Under the pieces are notes generated by a model. The model ran no database searches. It was not told where the DNA came from and was given only the letters and a program-made list of their open reading frames with translations. 64,000 nucleotides of DNA from JAKPQE01 sp041397845 (lineage in GTDB: Bacteria; Pseudomonadota; Alphaproteobacteria; Rhizobiales; JAKPQE01), in contig JAWKVW010000014.1 of the NCBI GenBank assembly GCA_041397845.1, positions 1-64,000 of the forward strand, given 5' to 3'. Below, piece by piece: positions 62,563-64,000 of the stretch. The position numbers and the translations under genes are program-made. The first letter of the stretch is position 1. Every line of letters begins with the position of its first letter.

Positions 62563-63641
62563 TCAGGCATCAGGTGCGCCGAGCGGCAGGATGTTGCGGA
62601 CGATCGCGAAGGCGATGAGGAGGCTCGGAACGGCAATGAAGCCGCCGATCGGGCCCCACAGCCAGATCCACAGCGCCAACGCAAGGAAGACGGCAAGGGA
62701 TTGAGCGTGACGGCGCGACCGATGACGTGAGGGGTCACGAACTGCGCCTCGATGAGGTGCAACATCAGGTATGCGGCAGCCGGGGTCAGGATCGGCACGA
62801 GCCCATGGCCGGTCGCCAGCCCGACGCCGAGCAGGATGACCACCATGAAAGCCGGTCCGATGTAGATGACGTAATTGAGGACGCCGGCAAGCAGGCCCCA
62901 GAGCAAGGGCGAGGGGACGCCGACAAGCCAGAGCGCCAGCGTCACGGCAGCGCCAAGGCCGAAATTGACCGCGGTGATCGACAGAAGATAGCGCGAGACG
63001 AGAAACTCGACGTCCCGGAAGACATGAGCGACGCGCCAGCGAAGCCGGCGGCTGAAGCAGAGCGACAGCACGCCGATGCGCAGTTGCGCGCGCGTCGCGA
63101 TGTAGAAATAGAAACTGGCGAGGAAGATCAGCATCTGGGCGGCGATCGCCGGCGCCAGATAAACCACTTCGGCAACGGGCGATCCCTCGCTGACGGCGAC
63201 CGTGACATTCGAGCCCTGACCCATGGCGTTCTGCAGTTGCTCTTTCAGGCCGTCAATCGAGGCGATGACACCGCGCCATCCGACGATTTCGGCCTGAAGC
63301 CGCGACCAGATCATCGGCAACTTGTCCAGCCAGTCTGACAAGGGCACGGCAAAGCCGGCGATTGCCGTGGCGATGATCGCAGCAAACACTGCGACGGCAA
63401 GGGCCGCGGAAATCGAGGGTGGAATGCCCAAGCGCTCGATCCGGTCGGCGAGCGGGCCGAACATCAGCCCGAGCACGATGGCGAGGGTGACCGGCGCAAG
63501 AATGACCTGCGCATAGTCTATCGCGGCGAAGAAGACGACCAGCCCGACAATGATGGTCGCGACGCGCGAGCCCCCGGCCAGTGCAGCTTCGAAGCTCGAA
63601 CGCGGCGCGAGCCGCACTATTGCCGGCTGTTTCAGAAGCAT
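62563..63641 (-). CDS. AI-2E/PerM-family membrane permease, C-terminal frameshift
   Basis: About 359 residues from ATG 63641 (MLLKQPAIVRLAPRSSFEAA). Eight or so hydrophobic segments; a pair at the start (VATIIVGLVVFFAAIDYAQV and ILAPVTLAIVLGLMFGPLAD) and the family region ITAVNFGLGAAVTLALWLVG with GVPSPLLWGLLAGVLNYVIY and IGPAFMVVILLGVGL. The open frame degenerates near 62705 after VTLNP; one frame away the family ending AVFLALALWIWLWGPIGGFI and AVPSLLIAFAIVRNILPLG continues to TGA 62563. AI-2E family members export quorum signals or other small solutes; the substrate is unknown. Its EcfG promoter (N17) lies 36-61 bases upstream. Confidence 0.88.
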
Positions 63642-63676
63642 TGTCGCGTCACCCCTCGCACGATTGGCGAAGACGA

Positions 63677-63702
63677 AACGCGCCAGATGGCTCGACCGTT
63701 CC
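63677..63702 (-). promoter_or_regulatory. Sigma-EcfG promoter of the AI-2E-family permease
   Basis: On the minus strand GGAAC (63702-63698), a 17-base spacer, CGTT (63680-63677). Confidence 0.78.
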
Positions 63703-63733
63703 CGGTCTCGTGGCGGGTCGGTTGAAATTCCGC

Positions 63734-64000
63734 TCAGAGCGGCAGCTCGATATGGATGGACAGGCCGTCCTCGACAAACCGGCGCTCGATACTGCCGCCG
63801 AGCTCGCCCCGGATGTTTGCGTCGATGAGCCGACTGCCGAAGCCGCGCTTGGTCGGCGGCGCGATCGGCAGGCCGGTGCGCTCGTCCCAGTCGAGCGTCA
63901 GCAGGCGTTTTCGACCCGTGGCGAGGAGAGACCATCTGACGGTCAGCGTTGCGGCCGGGTTGCTGCCAGAGCCGTATTTCAGGGCGTTGGTGGCCAGCTC
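63734..64000 (-). CDS. HWE-type sensor histidine kinase, C-terminal end only
   Basis: The last 88 codons of a kinase that runs out of the window. They show the ATPase N-box ELATNALKYGSGSNPAATLT, the HWE-type motif LDWDE, the G-box GFGSRLIDANIRGELGGSIE and a closing HIELPL before TGA at 63736-63734. The rest, including the phospho-His and sensor, lies beyond base 64000. It would be the third HWE-type kinase in the last 18 kb, next to an EcfG-controlled permease. Confidence 0.85.
   Translation of the reverse strand, partial: ELATNALKYGSGSNPAATLTVRWSLLATGRKRLLTLDWDERTGLPIAPPTKRGFGSRLIDANIRGELGGSIERRFVEDGLSIHIELPL

Overview
The window is GC-rich DNA from an alphaproteobacterium, most likely of the order Hyphomicrobiales (Rhizobiales). 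The strongest clue is a complete PhyR-NepR-EcfG general stress response (GSR) core, which is specific to Alphaproteobacteria. Several HWE-family histidine kinases, a bacteriophytochrome with its heme oxygenase, and small proteins typical of that class agree. The genus cannot be fixed from this sequence. No tRNA, rRNA, CRISPR array, transposase or integrase was seen.

Layout. (1) 1-2.7 kb: frame-broken, locally AT-richer gene remnants, namely a class-3-lipase-like gene, an unknown gene and a PIN-like nuclease domain. Their reading frames appear to run into the next gene. (2) 2.7-28.1 kb: a 7,442-codon RTX giant with an FrpC-like Asp-Pro self-processing module, about 22 RTX units and many cadherin-like/Big domains. 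Its type I secretion ABC transporter and membrane-fusion protein follow directly, but no TolC-type gene does. (3) 28.1-34 kb: a SulP anion transporter, an orphan membrane protein and an OmpR/EnvZ-type two-component pair. (4) 34.1-40.4 kb: gnd-zwf-pgl-ppgK-GH15 glucoamylase, a co-directional glucose-polymer/pentose-phosphate operon. (5) 40.4-45.9 kb: envelope stress proteins (PRC-barrel, YfdX, DedA) and a histidine kinase/NtrC-type regulator operon. That operon has a candidate sigma-54 promoter and two tandem palindromic operator-like sites. (6) 45.9-64 kb: a GSR island holding an HWE kinase, DUF1328, phyR, nepR, ecfG, a pseudo-receiver, a Crp/Fnr regulator, a lipid kinase, dps, DUF883/holin-like genes, a PRC-barrel protein, bphO-bphP, glgC-glgX, small proteins, an AI-2E-family permease and the end of another HWE kinase.

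How it fits together. Eight exact GGAAC-N16/17-CGTT promoters lie upstream of ecfG/nepR, phyR and at least six other transcription units in the last 17 kb. Much of that region therefore looks like a physically clustered sigma-EcfG regulon that includes its own sensors. The stress-controlled glgC-glgX pair may link glycogen turnover to the glucose-handling operon at 34-40 kb.

Caveat. At least nine otherwise well-conserved genes carry apparent single-base frameshifts (gnd, GH15, glgX, bphP, the AI-2E permease, the Crp/Fnr gene, the lipid kinase, DUF3309 and a small protein). The 22-kb RTX gene has none after its first 100 bases. Sequencing indels and real decay cannot be separated here; coordinates for broken genes span the inferred full gene.
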